The notes under the pieces were generated by a model that was not told the DNA's origin, made no database searches, and saw nothing but the letters and a program-made list of their open reading frames with translations. A stretch of 41,183 nucleotides of DNA from an uncultured Clostridia bacterium (GTDB lineage Bacteria > Bacillota > Clostridia > Christensenellales > Aristaeellaceae), in contig CAMNKK010000008.1 of NCBI GenBank assembly GCA_946542235.1, positions 1 to 41,183 of the forward strand, read 5' to 3'. The translations under genes were made by a program, and so were the position numbers. Shown in pieces: positions 17,780 through 26,001 of the stretch (positions are counted from its first letter, which is position 1; every line of letters starts with the position of its first letter).

Positions 17780-17809
17780 AGTATATCATACAAGCTTCCT
17801 TTTTTGCAA
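17780..17809 (-). promoter_or_regulatory. Sigma-A-type promoter for tig-clpP-clpX
   Basis: On the minus strand TTGCAA (17804-17809), 18 bp, TATACT (17780-17785). A GC-rich inverted repeat (GGCCGG / CCGGCC, 17858-17872) lies further upstream after the preceding gene. Confidence 0.6.
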
Positions 17810-17930
17810 TATCCAATTGCCGTCATTCCGCATGCCGGTGCAGGAACCGTTGCGCATGGCCGGTATCCGGCCTGCATGCGGCGTCCGGCCCCCGCGCGGT
17901 ATCTGCGGGGCGCGGGCCCGGATATCTTTT

Positions 17931-18875
17931 TTACCAGGGATCGCCGATGGCGGGCAGCAGCTGGCTGGTTCCGACTCCCAGCACCTCCGCGGTCCTGCGG
18001 GACGCGTAATTCTTTTTCCCGTCCTTCATTTTGCACAGCTGGTGCCCCATAAAGACGATGGACGCGGTCTGTCCGCCGTCCAGGTTGAAGGCGACCCGGC
18101 ATCCCTTCTCCTGCATCTTCTCGGTCAGAAAGCTGATCCCGGCGCCCTTGCTCCGCTTGATCCGCCCCTCCAGCATCATGAACCAGTAGTGTCCCTTTTC
18201 CACCATGCCCACGGCCACCCGCTCCGCGCTGCTCTTTCCGTACTGATTCAGGGCAGCCTCGTTGACCTCCCCGTCCCGGATCAGCCAGGGCCCGAAAGCC
18301 AGCACATCCCTGGCCCCCATGTCCAGGTATTCCTGGGCGGTTTTCTCATCGCTGTCAAAAACCTGCATGTCCCCGTCCGGAAAAAGCGCCAGCGTATCCA
18401 GGTTCGGAAACTGCTTCGCGCCCTTCTTCCGGGTTTTCTCGGAATAGACGGTGCCGTTCCGGATCAGGACGCCCACCCGGGCCTTGTTGACGATCCGGTG
18501 CCAGGCATAGTCCGAGCTGATGGCAATGACCGTCCCGGTCGTCCGGGTCAGCTTATGGGGATATTCCTGCCGGGTCATCCAGTGCTCCGGATCCAGCGGA
18601 ATCATATGGGGAACGTCGGCTCCCTCCGCGCACCGGATTTCCGCCTCGTACCAGGTCCGGGCGGGCTTGGGCTGGATAATCCGCCGCACCTCCACCCACA
18701 GGGTATCGCTGGCATAGCGCCACAGCCCTTCCTCATCGTTCTCGTAGAGGAACTCCCCGCTGTCCAGGAAGCCCTTTTCGTTCAGCTCCGGAAAGTCGGA
18801 TTCCTCCGCCCGGGCGCCGCAGAAAAGAAAAAAGGCCAGGAGAAATGCCAGGCCTGCCGCTGCTGTCTTTTTCAT
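17931..18875 (-). CDS. Secreted phosphodiester glycosidase (NAGPA-like) family protein
   Basis: 314-residue protein with a clear signal peptide (MKKTAAAGLAFLLAFFLFCG, cleaved near ARA|EES). The body resembles the phosphodiester glycosidase domain named after the mammalian uncovering enzyme, which removes GlcNAc from phosphodiesters. In bacteria the substrates are mostly unknown and some members act on wall polymers. Visible family features are RNGTVYSEK, FPDGDMQVF, DVLAFGPWLI and the active-site-like NLDGGQTASIVFMG, close to the end as expected. That last motif differs from the common NLDGGGS(S/T) form. The start at 18875 follows GGAGG; a start 15 nt upstream has none. It lies 50 bp after purC and may share its transcript. 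Confidence 0.82.
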   Translation of the reverse strand: MKKTAAAGLAFLLAFFLFCGARAEESDFPELNEKGFLDSGEFLYENDEEGLWRYASDTLWVEVRRIIQPKPARTWYEAEIRCAEGADVPHMIPLDPEHWMTRQEYPHKLTRTTGTVIAISSDYAWHRIVNKARVGVLIRNGTVYSEKTRKKGAKQFPNLDTLALFPDGDMQVFDSDEKTAQEYLDMGARDVLAFGPWLIRDGEVNEAALNQYGKSSAERVAVGMVEKGHYWFMMLEGRIKRSKGAGISFLTEKMQEKGCRVAFNLDGGQTASIVFMGHQLCKMKDGKKNYASRRTAEVLGVGTSQLLPAIGDPW

Positions 18876-18925
18876 GCTGTCTTCCTCCATCCGGGATGCT
18901 TATGCCGCTCCCGGCGTATGAACAG

Positions 18926-19645
18926 TCAGTAACTGGTTCCCATCATTCGGTGCAGCACCTCCTGATAGGCTTCCTTCACATCCCCCAGATCCCGGCGGAA
19001 CCGGTCGATATCCAGCGGCTCGTGGGTGCTGCTGTCCCAGAATCGGGCGGTGTCCGGGCTGATCTCATCCGCCAGCAGGATCTTTCCCTTGAATCTCCCG
19101 AACTCTATCCTGAAATCAATCAGTTCAATATTGATCTCGCTCATGTAGGCCGACAGGATATCGTTGATCCGGCGGCTCTGGGCGCGGATGGTCTCGATCT
19201 CCTCCATGGTGGCGGCCTTCATGGCCAGCAGGTGGGTGTGGTTCACCAGCGCGTCCACGTCCATTTCGCTGTCCTTCAGGACGAACTCGATGACCGGCTG
19301 CTCCAGCTTCATCCCCACCGGCAGCCCCGTCCTCACATGCATTCCGCCGGCCACCCGGTTACGGATCTTCACCGCGAAGCTCATCATCTCGCACCGCAGC
19401 ACCAGGCTCTGCCGGGGATCCAGCTTCCGGACAAAATGGTTTTCCACATGCTGCTCGCTCAGCAGCGTAAAAAGATGCTGGCAGATCGCGTTGTTGATCT
19501 CGCCCTTGCCCAGGATTCTTCCCCGCTTCAGGCCATGGTAGGCCATTGCTTCATCTTTAAAGTAAACGACTGCCAGATCCGGATCGTCCGTCGCGTACAC
19601 CCGTTTTCCCTTTCCTTCCCGAATGAGCTCCCTGATCTCCGGCAT
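18926..19645 (-). CDS. purC: Phosphoribosylaminoimidazole-succinocarboxamide synthase PurC
   Basis: SAICAR synthetase, the ATP-dependent ligation of aspartate to CAIR in purine biosynthesis, cytoplasmic. The 239-residue protein has the N-terminal REGKGKRVYAT and GKGEINNAIC elements. The core carries VIEFVLKDSEMDVD and the signature LLADEISPDTARFWD near residue 190. Length matches stand-alone bacterial PurC. The ATG follows GGGAGG. No other pur gene is nearby, so purC stands outside a purine operon here; it has its own promoter. Confidence 0.95.
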   Translation of the reverse strand: MPEIRELIREGKGKRVYATDDPDLAVVYFKDEAMAYHGLKRGRILGKGEINNAICQHLFTLLSEQHVENHFVRKLDPRQSLVLRCEMMSFAVKIRNRVAGGMHVRTGLPVGMKLEQPVIEFVLKDSEMDVDALVNHTHLLAMKAATMEEIETIRAQSRRINDILSAYMSEINIELIDFRIEFGRFKGKILLADEISPDTARFWDSSTHEPLDIDRFRRDLGDVKEAYQEVLHRMMGTSY

Positions 19646-19676
19646 CCGCGCGTCCTCCCTCTCTGGTCTGATTTTT

Positions 19677-19706
19677 ATTGTATCATATCGGGTTTCCTTT
19701 TCTCAA
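19677..19706 (-). promoter_or_regulatory. Sigma-A-type promoter for purC
   Basis: On the minus strand TTGAGA (19701-19706), 18 bp, TACAAT (19677-19682). I saw no obvious PurR box or purine riboswitch in the 147-bp gap. Confidence 0.55.
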
Positions 19707-19792
19707 GCCCGCAAATTTCAACGCTTTCTGACCGAATTAGACATGATTGTATGCCGGCGGCCATGCTCCGCCCCTGGCAGCGCATGCTTTCC

Positions 19793-20929
19793 TCACCTGC
19801 CGGCATTGTTGCGCTTCTTTTCCAGATACAGCGCGTCATCCGCCGCGTCCACCAGCTCCGCCAGCTTCTGCCCTTCCCTGTACCTTGCGTACCCGACGCT
19901 TATGGCAAATCGGTAGGCCAGGCTATGCTCCTGCCGGTAATCCGCGAACTTCCGATAGATCTCCTGCCGGAACGCTTCCGCCTCTTCCTCCCCTGCCAGG
20001 AACCCCATGATCAGGAATTCATCCCCGCCGTACCGGATCAGGATCCCCTTCCGGCCCTTCATGCAGGAGCTCAGGATCCTGCCCGCGTCGACCAGGGTCT
20101 GGTCCCCCACCGGGTGGCCCCAGGTGTCGTTGATCTTCTTGAAATTATCCAGATCCATCATAAAGGCATACAGCGGCGCCTGGGGACCGGCCAGCCTGCT
20201 GTAGTCTTCAAAAACCGGGGCCAGGGTCTTGCGGTTGTTCAGCCCTGTCAGTCCGTCCCGAATGATCTCCCGATCCTGGTCATTGAGGTAGAGCAGCACG
20301 ATGGAAACCGCCGCGCAGGTCCACGCTCCCGGCATTCCCGTATAGAAGAGGCTGACCACCGACCCGATCAGAGGCAGGAAATAGAAGCTCAGCAGCTCCT
20401 TGATCTGAGTGCGGGTACTGTGGTCCTTCCGCCGGATCAGCCATACGACCAGATGCACCAGCGCGATGGCCAGCATCCCGTAGGCCCCGACCACATGCAG
20501 CCAGTACATCGGTCCGCGGGCGTATACGTTATCCGGCGACACGGTAAAGATCCATCCGGTCCACATGGATACGGTGTTCAGCACCAGATAGATGCAGCCG
20601 GGCATCGTCACGGCTATCTGCAGCTTCTTCGTGATGGTATAGCCGAGCCTTTCCAGCACATACAGATACCAGATGCTCCCCAGGAACACCCCCGCGGTAA
20701 GGAAGAGCGCATTCAGTACCTTGTTGGCGATGATCCCTCCCGGGAAGCTTCGCCCCTCCACCAGCAGCCACAGGGCGTCCAGGATCAGCTGGATCATGAC
20801 GCCGTATACCAGGCTGCGGAACAGAACCCGCTTCATCTGCTGGTTGACGCTGGCCGCGGACTGGTTCGCGATGGCATACAGCATCACGAAGCACAGCAAG
20901 TCCAGTTCGATATGGATTGCGGTATTCAT
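19793..20929 (-). CDS. Membrane-bound diguanylate cyclase (GGDEF domain)
   Basis: 378-residue protein predicted to make cyclic di-GMP at the membrane. Residues 1-205 contain about seven hydrophobic segments, an unassigned membrane sensor module. The GGDEF domain fills 210-378, with RDGLTGLNNRKT at its start, DLDNFKKINDTWGHPVGDQ and an intact RYGGDEF active site (301-305). The inhibitory RxxD site that should lie five residues before GGDEF reads GRKG, so product inhibition at that site is probably lost. The ATG at 20929 has GGAGGG 5 nt upstream. It follows the hydrogenase operon but is cut off from it by a strong terminator. Confidence 0.9.
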   Translation of the reverse strand: MNTAIHIELDLLCFVMLYAIANQSAASVNQQMKRVLFRSLVYGVMIQLILDALWLLVEGRSFPGGIIANKVLNALFLTAGVFLGSIWYLYVLERLGYTITKKLQIAVTMPGCIYLVLNTVSMWTGWIFTVSPDNVYARGPMYWLHVVGAYGMLAIALVHLVVWLIRRKDHSTRTQIKELLSFYFLPLIGSVVSLFYTGMPGAWTCAAVSIVLLYLNDQDREIIRDGLTGLNNRKTLAPVFEDYSRLAGPQAPLYAFMMDLDNFKKINDTWGHPVGDQTLVDAGRILSSCMKGRKGILIRYGGDEFLIMGFLAGEEEAEAFRQEIYRKFADYRQEHSLAYRFAISVGYARYREGQKLAELVDAADDALYLEKKRNNAGR

Positions 20930-20944
20930 TCGGTCCCTCCATGC

Positions 20945-20983
20945 AGAAAAGCAAATCCCCGGCGCGGTCGCGCGCCGGGGATT
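20945..20983 (-). terminator. Rho-independent terminator of the hydrogenase operon
   Basis: Perfect 13-bp stem AATCCCCGGCGCG / CGCGCCGGGGATT around a 4-nt loop (20954-20983), followed on the minus strand by TGCTTTTC. It lies 11 nt after the hndD stop codon. Confidence 0.88.
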
Positions 20984-20994
20984 CCGCTCTTCCC

Positions 20995-22743
20995 TTATCT
21001 GGAATACTTGGCCCGGGCCACATACGTGGTATGCAGCAGTTCATGGGCCTTATGGCTGTTGGGCTCACCCAGGAAGTCGCGGTACGCCGCCATCACGGAT
21101 TCATTCTCATGGCTCTTCCGGATGGGCTTGCCGGCATCCTCGTCATACAGGGCCTTGGCGCGGACGACCTTGGGATCGATTTCCATGCGCCGCTGCGCGC
21201 TGACGATGGGCTGGCCGCCGCCGGTGACGCAGCCGCCGGGGCATCCCATGACCTCAATAAAGGTGTAGTTCTTTTCGCCGCTGCGGATGCTGTCCAGCAG
21301 CTTCGCCGCGTTGGCCGTGCCGTGGGCAATGGCCACCGCCACGTCCAGGTCGCCCACCTTGACGGTGGCTTCCTTGACGCCCTTGATGCCGCGGACCTCA
21401 TGGAATTCCACGGGATCCAGGGTCTTGCCGGTCACCTTTTCGTACACGGTGCGCAGGGCCGCTTCCATCACGCCGCCGGTGACGCCGAAGATGACGCCCG
21501 CGCCGGTGCTCTCGCCCATGACGCTGTCGAAGTCCTCATCCGGCAGGTTCACGAAGTCGATGCCCGCTTCCTTGATCATCCGGGCCAGTTCCCGGGTGGT
21601 GATCACGGCGTCCACGTCCGCCATGCCGTCATGGCCCAGCTCAGGCCGCTTGGCTTCGAACTTCTTGGCCGTGCAGGGCATCACGGAGATGACGCGGATC
21701 TTGTGGGGATCGATGCCTTCCTTCTGCGCCCAGTAGCTCTTGATCATAGCGCCTTCCATCTCGTGAGGAGACTTGCAGGAGCTCAGGTTCGGAATGAAGT
21801 CCGGATAATAGGTTTCGCAGAACTTGATCCAGCCGGGGCTGCAGGAGGTGATCATCGGGAGGGTTCCGCCGTTCTGCAGGCGGCCGATCAGCTCGGTGCC
21901 CTCTTCCATGATGGTCAGGTCGGCGCCCCAGTCGGTATCGAAGATCTTGTTGAAGCCCAGCCGGCGCAGGGCAGCGGCCAGCTTGCCGGTCACGGAGGTG
22001 CCCATCGGCATGCCAAATTCCTCGCCCAGGGCGGCGCGGACGGCGGGAGCGGGCTGCACCACGGTGATGACCTCGTCATCCGCCAGCATATCCCATACTT
22101 CCTTGGTTCCGTCCTTCTCATACAGGGCGCCGGTGGGGCAGGCCGCGATGCACTGGCCGCAGTTGATGCAGGCCACTTCGTTCAGGCTCTGGTCCCAGGC
22201 GCTCTTGATCTGCGTCTTGAAGCCGCGGTTCACCGGGCCGATGACGCCCACAGCCTGCGTGTTGTTGCAGGCGGCCACGCAGCGGCGGCACAGGATGCAC
22301 TTGTTGTTGTTCCGGACGATGGAGGGGCTCAGATCGTCAATGTCGTAGACGTTCATCTTGCCGGCGAAAGCGCCTTCGTCCTCGACGCCCAGATCCATGC
22401 ACATCTGCTGCAGCTCGCACTTCTGATTGCGGTGGCAGGAGAGGCACTTCTTGTCGTGGTTGGAAAGCAGCAGCTCCAGGTTTACCCGGCGGGCGTCACG
22501 GAGCTTGGGGGTATTGGTCTTGACATTCATGCCGGGGGCGACAGGCAGCACGCAGGCCGCGCCGAAAGCCCGGGCGCCGGTGTCCACCACGCACATGCGG
22601 CAGGCGCCGATCTGGTTGATATCCTTCAGGTAGCACAGCGTCGGAATATTGATGCCAGCCTGCTTCGCGGCTTCCAGAACCGTCGTGCCGGCGGGAACTT
22701 CGACGCTGACGCCGTCAATCGTCAGCTTCACGAGATTATCCAT
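20995..22743 (-). CDS. hndD: [FeFe] hydrogenase catalytic subunit HndD/HydA
   Basis: 582-residue catalytic subunit of a multimeric NAD(P)- and ferredoxin-linked [FeFe] hydrogenase. Domains in order: plant-type [2Fe-2S] (C37, C48, C51, C64), His-ligated [4Fe-4S] (H96, C100, C103, C109), two ferredoxin [4Fe-4S] clusters (C149-C159 and C192-C202). Then comes the H-cluster domain with TSCSPGW (299-305), MPCTAKKFE (C357) and EVMGCPGGCVTGGGQP (C501, C505), and a fused small-subunit domain ending HELLHTTYVA. The first H-cluster motif has Ser302 where clostridial CpI has a second Cys. Proton-path residues E281, E284, S321 and C301 are kept. It is the last gene of the operon, 22 bp after hndC. Confidence 0.96.
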   Translation of the reverse strand: MDNLVKLTIDGVSVEVPAGTTVLEAAKQAGINIPTLCYLKDINQIGACRMCVVDTGARAFGAACVLPVAPGMNVKTNTPKLRDARRVNLELLLSNHDKKCLSCHRNQKCELQQMCMDLGVEDEGAFAGKMNVYDIDDLSPSIVRNNNKCILCRRCVAACNNTQAVGVIGPVNRGFKTQIKSAWDQSLNEVACINCGQCIAACPTGALYEKDGTKEVWDMLADDEVITVVQPAPAVRAALGEEFGMPMGTSVTGKLAAALRRLGFNKIFDTDWGADLTIMEEGTELIGRLQNGGTLPMITSCSPGWIKFCETYYPDFIPNLSSCKSPHEMEGAMIKSYWAQKEGIDPHKIRVISVMPCTAKKFEAKRPELGHDGMADVDAVITTRELARMIKEAGIDFVNLPDEDFDSVMGESTGAGVIFGVTGGVMEAALRTVYEKVTGKTLDPVEFHEVRGIKGVKEATVKVGDLDVAVAIAHGTANAAKLLDSIRSGEKNYTFIEVMGCPGGCVTGGGQPIVSAQRRMEIDPKVVRAKALYDEDAGKPIRKSHENESVMAAYRDFLGEPNSHKAHELLHTTYVARAKYSR

Positions 22744-22765
22744 GTGTTGTTTCCTCCTTGCGCGA

Positions 22766-24562
22766 TTAGTCCTTGATGATGGCGCCGAACTTGCAGTTCG
22801 CCATGCACTGGCCGCACTTGATGCACTTCTGGGTGTCGATCACGTGCTTTTCCTTCACATTGCCGGTGATCGCCTGCACAGGGCACTTTCTCGCGCACAG
22901 GGTGCAGCCGCGGCACTTGTCGGTGATCACATAGTTCAGCAGGGCCTGGCAGTGATGCGCGGGGCACCGCTTCTCCTTGATGTGGGCCTCATACTCATCC
23001 CGGAAGAACTTGATCGTGCTCAGCACGGGGTTCGGAGCCGTCTGTCCCAGGCCGCACAGGGCGCTGTTCTTGATGTTCTCCGCCAGGTTTTCCAGCTTCT
23101 CGATGTCGCCCTCCTGGCCTTTGCCCTCGGTGATCCGCTCCAGGATTTCCAGCATCCGGCGGGTACCGATCCGGCAGGGGGTGCACTTGCCGCAGCTCTC
23201 GTCCACGGTGAAGTCCAGGAAGAAGCGGGCGATGTCGACCATGCAGTTGTCCTCATCCAGGACGATCATGCCGCCGGAGCCCATCATGGCGCCGACGCTG
23301 GTCAGCGTATCATATTCCACGGGGATATCCAGCAGGCTGGCGGGAATGCATCCGCCGGAGGGGCCGCCGGTCTGCACGGCCTTGAACTTCTTGCCGTTGG
23401 GAATGCCGCCGCCGATGTCCTCGATGATGGTCCGCAGCGGAACGCCCATGGGCACCTCCACCAGGCCGGTGTTGTTGATCTTGCCGCCCAGGGCGAAAAC
23501 CTTCGTGCCGGTGGATTTCTCCGTGCCGATGGAGCGGAACCAGTCCGCGCCCTTCAGGATGATCTGGGCCACGTTGCCCAGGGTTTCCACGTTGTTGATG
23601 TTGGTGGGGCTCTCAAACAGGCCCTTCACCGCGGGGAACGGAGGCTTCGGCCGGGGCTCGCCGCGCCGGCCCTCGATGGAGGCCATCAGCGCGGTCTCCT
23701 CGCCGCAGACGAAGGCGCCCGCGCCGAGACGGATGTGGATGTCAAAGCTGAAGTCGGTGCCGAAGATGTTCTTGCCCAGCAGGCCGTAGTCCCGGGCCTG
23801 CTCAATGGCCTTCTCCAGCCGCTTCACGGCGATGGGATACTCAGCCCGGACATAGATCCAGCCTTCATCCGCGCCGATGGCGTATCCGCCGATGGCCATG
23901 GCCTCCAGGATCGCGTGGGGATCGCCTTCCAGCAGGCTGCGGTCCATGAACGCGCCGGGGTCGCCCTCATCGGCGTTGCAGACGAAGTACTTGTGCTCCG
24001 CCTGGCTGGCCCGGGCGAACTGCCACTTCTTCCCGGTGGGGAAGCCGGCGCCGCCGCGGCCCCGCAGGCCGCTCTTCAGGATCTCGTCGATGACCTGCTC
24101 GGGAGTCATCTCGGTCAGGGCCTTGCCCAGCGCCTGATATCCGTCGAAGGCGATGTATTCGTCGATGTTCTCGGGGTCAATGACGCCGCAGTTCCGCAGC
24201 GCGACACGCTGCTGCTTCTTGTAGAACCCGATTTCCGCCAGGCTCTTCTGCACGGAGCTCTCGTGGGTCTTGTGATCCACGTAGACCAGATGCTGAACCT
24301 TGCGGCCCTTCAGCAGGTGCTCGGTCACGATCTCGTCCACGTCTTCCACCTTCACCCGGCTGTAGAAGGTGCCTTCGGGATAGATGATAACCACCGGGCC
24401 GGCCTCGCAGAGACCGAAGCATCCGGTGCGTACAACCTTGACTTCCTTGTCCAGGCCGTTGGCCGCGATCTGCTCCTCGAAGCGTTCAATCAGCTTCGCG
24501 GAACCGGAAGACGAACAGCCGGTGCCGCCGCAGACCAGCACATGTGCGCGATAAAGATCCAT
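22766..24562 (-). CDS. hndC: NADH-binding flavoprotein subunit of the hydrogenase (NuoF-like HndC/HydB)
   Basis: 598-residue diaphorase subunit that takes or gives electrons at NAD(P) and, in bifurcating enzymes, is the site where flavin splits electron pairs. Domains in order: thioredoxin-like [2Fe-2S] (C11, C16, then TGCFGLC) and the NuoF core with GRGGAGFPTGKKW and NADEGDPGAFMDR. FMN-site FVCGEETALMASIEG follows, then the SCGKCTPCRIGTRRM [4Fe-4S] and two C-terminal ferredoxin clusters (CRGCTLCARKC, CIKCGQCMANC). The start at 24562 follows AGGAGGAA; the in-frame extension to 24637 overlaps the end of hndB. The extra ferredoxin domains at the C-terminus are standard for the HydB type. Confidence 0.96.
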   Translation of the reverse strand: MDLYRAHVLVCGGTGCSSSGSAKLIERFEEQIAANGLDKEVKVVRTGCFGLCEAGPVVIIYPEGTFYSRVKVEDVDEIVTEHLLKGRKVQHLVYVDHKTHESSVQKSLAEIGFYKKQQRVALRNCGVIDPENIDEYIAFDGYQALGKALTEMTPEQVIDEILKSGLRGRGGAGFPTGKKWQFARASQAEHKYFVCNADEGDPGAFMDRSLLEGDPHAILEAMAIGGYAIGADEGWIYVRAEYPIAVKRLEKAIEQARDYGLLGKNIFGTDFSFDIHIRLGAGAFVCGEETALMASIEGRRGEPRPKPPFPAVKGLFESPTNINNVETLGNVAQIILKGADWFRSIGTEKSTGTKVFALGGKINNTGLVEVPMGVPLRTIIEDIGGGIPNGKKFKAVQTGGPSGGCIPASLLDIPVEYDTLTSVGAMMGSGGMIVLDEDNCMVDIARFFLDFTVDESCGKCTPCRIGTRRMLEILERITEGKGQEGDIEKLENLAENIKNSALCGLGQTAPNPVLSTIKFFRDEYEAHIKEKRCPAHHCQALLNYVITDKCRGCTLCARKCPVQAITGNVKEKHVIDTQKCIKCGQCMANCKFGAIIKD

Positions 24563-24593
24563 GGGTATTCCTCCTCTGGTTTCTTTTTGATTA

Positions 24594-24962
24594 TTATTCC
24601 GCGGCGCCGATGGTGTATTCAGCCACCGGGGTACCACCGATCAGGTGCTCCGTCACAATGCGCTCCACCATGTCCGGCTTGACCTTGACATAGGTTACCT
24701 TTTCTTTTCCGGGCAGAATGACGTCCAGCATGGGCTCCAGCCGGCACATGCCGATGCAGCCGGTCTGGCTCACGGTCACATGCTGCAGATCCCGCTTCTT
24801 GATCTCCTCCAGGAACTTCAGCATCACGGGACGGGCGCCCGCCGCGATGCCGCAGGTCGCCATGCCGATGACGACGCGGGCTGCGTTCTCGTCTTCCTTG
24901 CGCATGTTGATGTTTTCCAGGGTCTTGGCGCGAATCGCCTGCAGATCAGCCAAAGATTTCAT
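24594..24962 (-). CDS. hndB: Hydrogenase thioredoxin-like [2Fe-2S] subunit HndB
   Basis: 122-residue thioredoxin-fold ferredoxin of the HndB type. Three cysteines are placed as in the family: MATCGIAAGA (C37) and SQTGCIGMCRLEP (C69, C73). Its presence as a separate gene marks the four-subunit HndABCD layout. Function is electron transfer within the complex, by homology. The ATG at 24962 has GGAGG 11 nt upstream, and it starts 4 bp after the HATPase gene. Confidence 0.9.
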   Translation of the reverse strand: MKSLADLQAIRAKTLENINMRKEDENAARVVIGMATCGIAAGARPVMLKFLEEIKKRDLQHVTVSQTGCIGMCRLEPMLDVILPGKEKVTYVKVKPDMVERIVTEHLIGGTPVAEYTIGAAE

Positions 24963-24966
24963 TTGC

Positions 24967-25518
24967 TTACATACCTCCCAAAATCGGATTGATCTCTTCG
25001 TTCAGAGCCTCCTGCAGCCAGGCGGCCACTTCCGGCTCATTCAGGGGAATATCGCTCCCCAGCGCGCTGCGGACCTCCCGCGTGTCAAAGGTGCATTCCC
25101 CTTTGGGGGTCTTCCCTTCGAACAGGAAATCCGGCTTCAGCGGGTTTGTCATCATCAGGCTCAGCAGGGTTCCGCTCAGATCCCCCAGCGGCAGGCAGTC
25201 GATGTTCCCCGTATCCATGGTCACAGTCATCGTCGTGCCCTTTCCGACCTCGCTCTCCAGCTTCAGGGATCCCCCCGCCTTCTCGGCGTTCTCCATCATC
25301 ATGGGAATCCCCAGGCCCACCTTCCGGGTGGTCCGGGTGGTGGCAAAGGGGCTGGTGACCCGGGCCAGGAGCTCGGGGCTCATGCCCTTCCCGTCGTCGG
25401 CAAGCACCATCGTCAGCCATCCCTTTTCATCAATGGAGATCCGGATGGTGACCAGGCTGGCCCCGGCGGTGATGCTGTTCTGGGCCAGGTCCAGCAGATG
25501 AAGGCTCAAATCCCGCAT
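24967..25518 (-). CDS. Stand-alone HATPase (histidine-kinase-like ATP-binding protein)
   Basis: 183 residues. The first 110 form a GHKL ATPase domain: N-box DLAQNSITAGAS, G1 box ADDGKGM, the SPFATTRTTRKVGLGIPMM lid/G2 region and GKGTTMTVTM. No phosphoacceptor histidine, dimerisation helix, sensor or membrane segment is present, so it is not a normal sensor kinase. The last 70 residues form a separate conserved-looking tail containing FDTREVRSALG and PLNEPEVAAWLQEAL. It sits between hndA and hndB and is surely co-transcribed (18 and 4 bp spacings, GGGAGGA ribosome binding site). Such ATPases do occur in clostridial hydrogenase operons; their job is unproven. An anti-sigma or serine-kinase-like regulatory role is only an analogy. 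Confidence 0.88.
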   Translation of the reverse strand: MRDLSLHLLDLAQNSITAGASLVTIRISIDEKGWLTMVLADDGKGMSPELLARVTSPFATTRTTRKVGLGIPMMMENAEKAGGSLKLESEVGKGTTMTVTMDTGNIDCLPLGDLSGTLLSLMMTNPLKPDFLFEGKTPKGECTFDTREVRSALGSDIPLNEPEVAAWLQEALNEEINPILGGM

Positions 25519-25536
25519 GCGCCCTTCCTCCCGGCC

Positions 25537-26001
25537 TTAATACTTGGCCAGAATTTCCGGCACCTGGTCCGGCGTCAGCCGTCCGTAAACCTCGTCGCCG
25601 ATCATCATGACCGGGGCCAGGCCGCAGGCGCCCAGGCAGCGGGTCGCGTTCAGGGTGAACTTCCCGTCCTTCGTCGTCCGGCCGACTTCGATCTTCAGCT
25701 CCTCAGACAGCTTGTCCAGCACCTTCTGGCTGCCCTTGACGTAGCAGGCTGTTCCCAGGCACACGCCGATAACGTGCTCACCCTTGGGCTCCAGGGAGAA
25801 CTGGCTGTAGAACGTGGATACGCCGTATACTTCGCTCAGCGTCGTTCCCAGACCGTCCGCGATCATCTCCTGAACATCCTGGGGCACATAGCCAAAGATG
25901 TTCATGGCTTCCTGCAGCACGGGCATCACTGCGCCGCGTTCGCCCTTATGCTTGGCGATCGCTTCCTGCAGCTGTGCGTACTTTTCCTTGTTGTCAGGCA
26001 T
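25537..26001 (-). CDS. hndA: Hydrogenase NuoE-like [2Fe-2S] subunit HndA/HydC
   Basis: 154-residue subunit homologous to complex I NuoE. An N-terminal four-helix part is followed by a thioredoxin-like [2Fe-2S] domain with C81 and C86 (VCLGTACYVKG) and C122 and C126 (RCLGACGLAP). The motif GVSTFYSQFSLEPKG is also typical. It shuttles electrons between HndC and HndD. The ATG at 26001 is preferred because AAGGGGG lies 9 nt upstream; a TTG three codons earlier would sit directly on that site. It is the first gene of the operon. Confidence 0.94.
   Translation of the reverse strand: MPDNKEKYAQLQEAIAKHKGERGAVMPVLQEAMNIFGYVPQDVQEMIADGLGTTLSEVYGVSTFYSQFSLEPKGEHVIGVCLGTACYVKGSQKVLDKLSEELKIEVGRTTKDGKFTLNATRCLGACGLAPVMMIGDEVYGRLTPDQVPEILAKY

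Noticed and set aside
17840..17930. GC-rich inverted repeats after the phosphodiester glycosidase gene
   Set aside because: They are imperfect or lack a U-run; they could be weak terminators but the evidence is too thin for a separate feature.
24563..24637. N-terminal extension of hndC
   Set aside because: It overlaps the end of hndB and lacks a ribosome binding site, while the internal ATG has AGGAGGAA.
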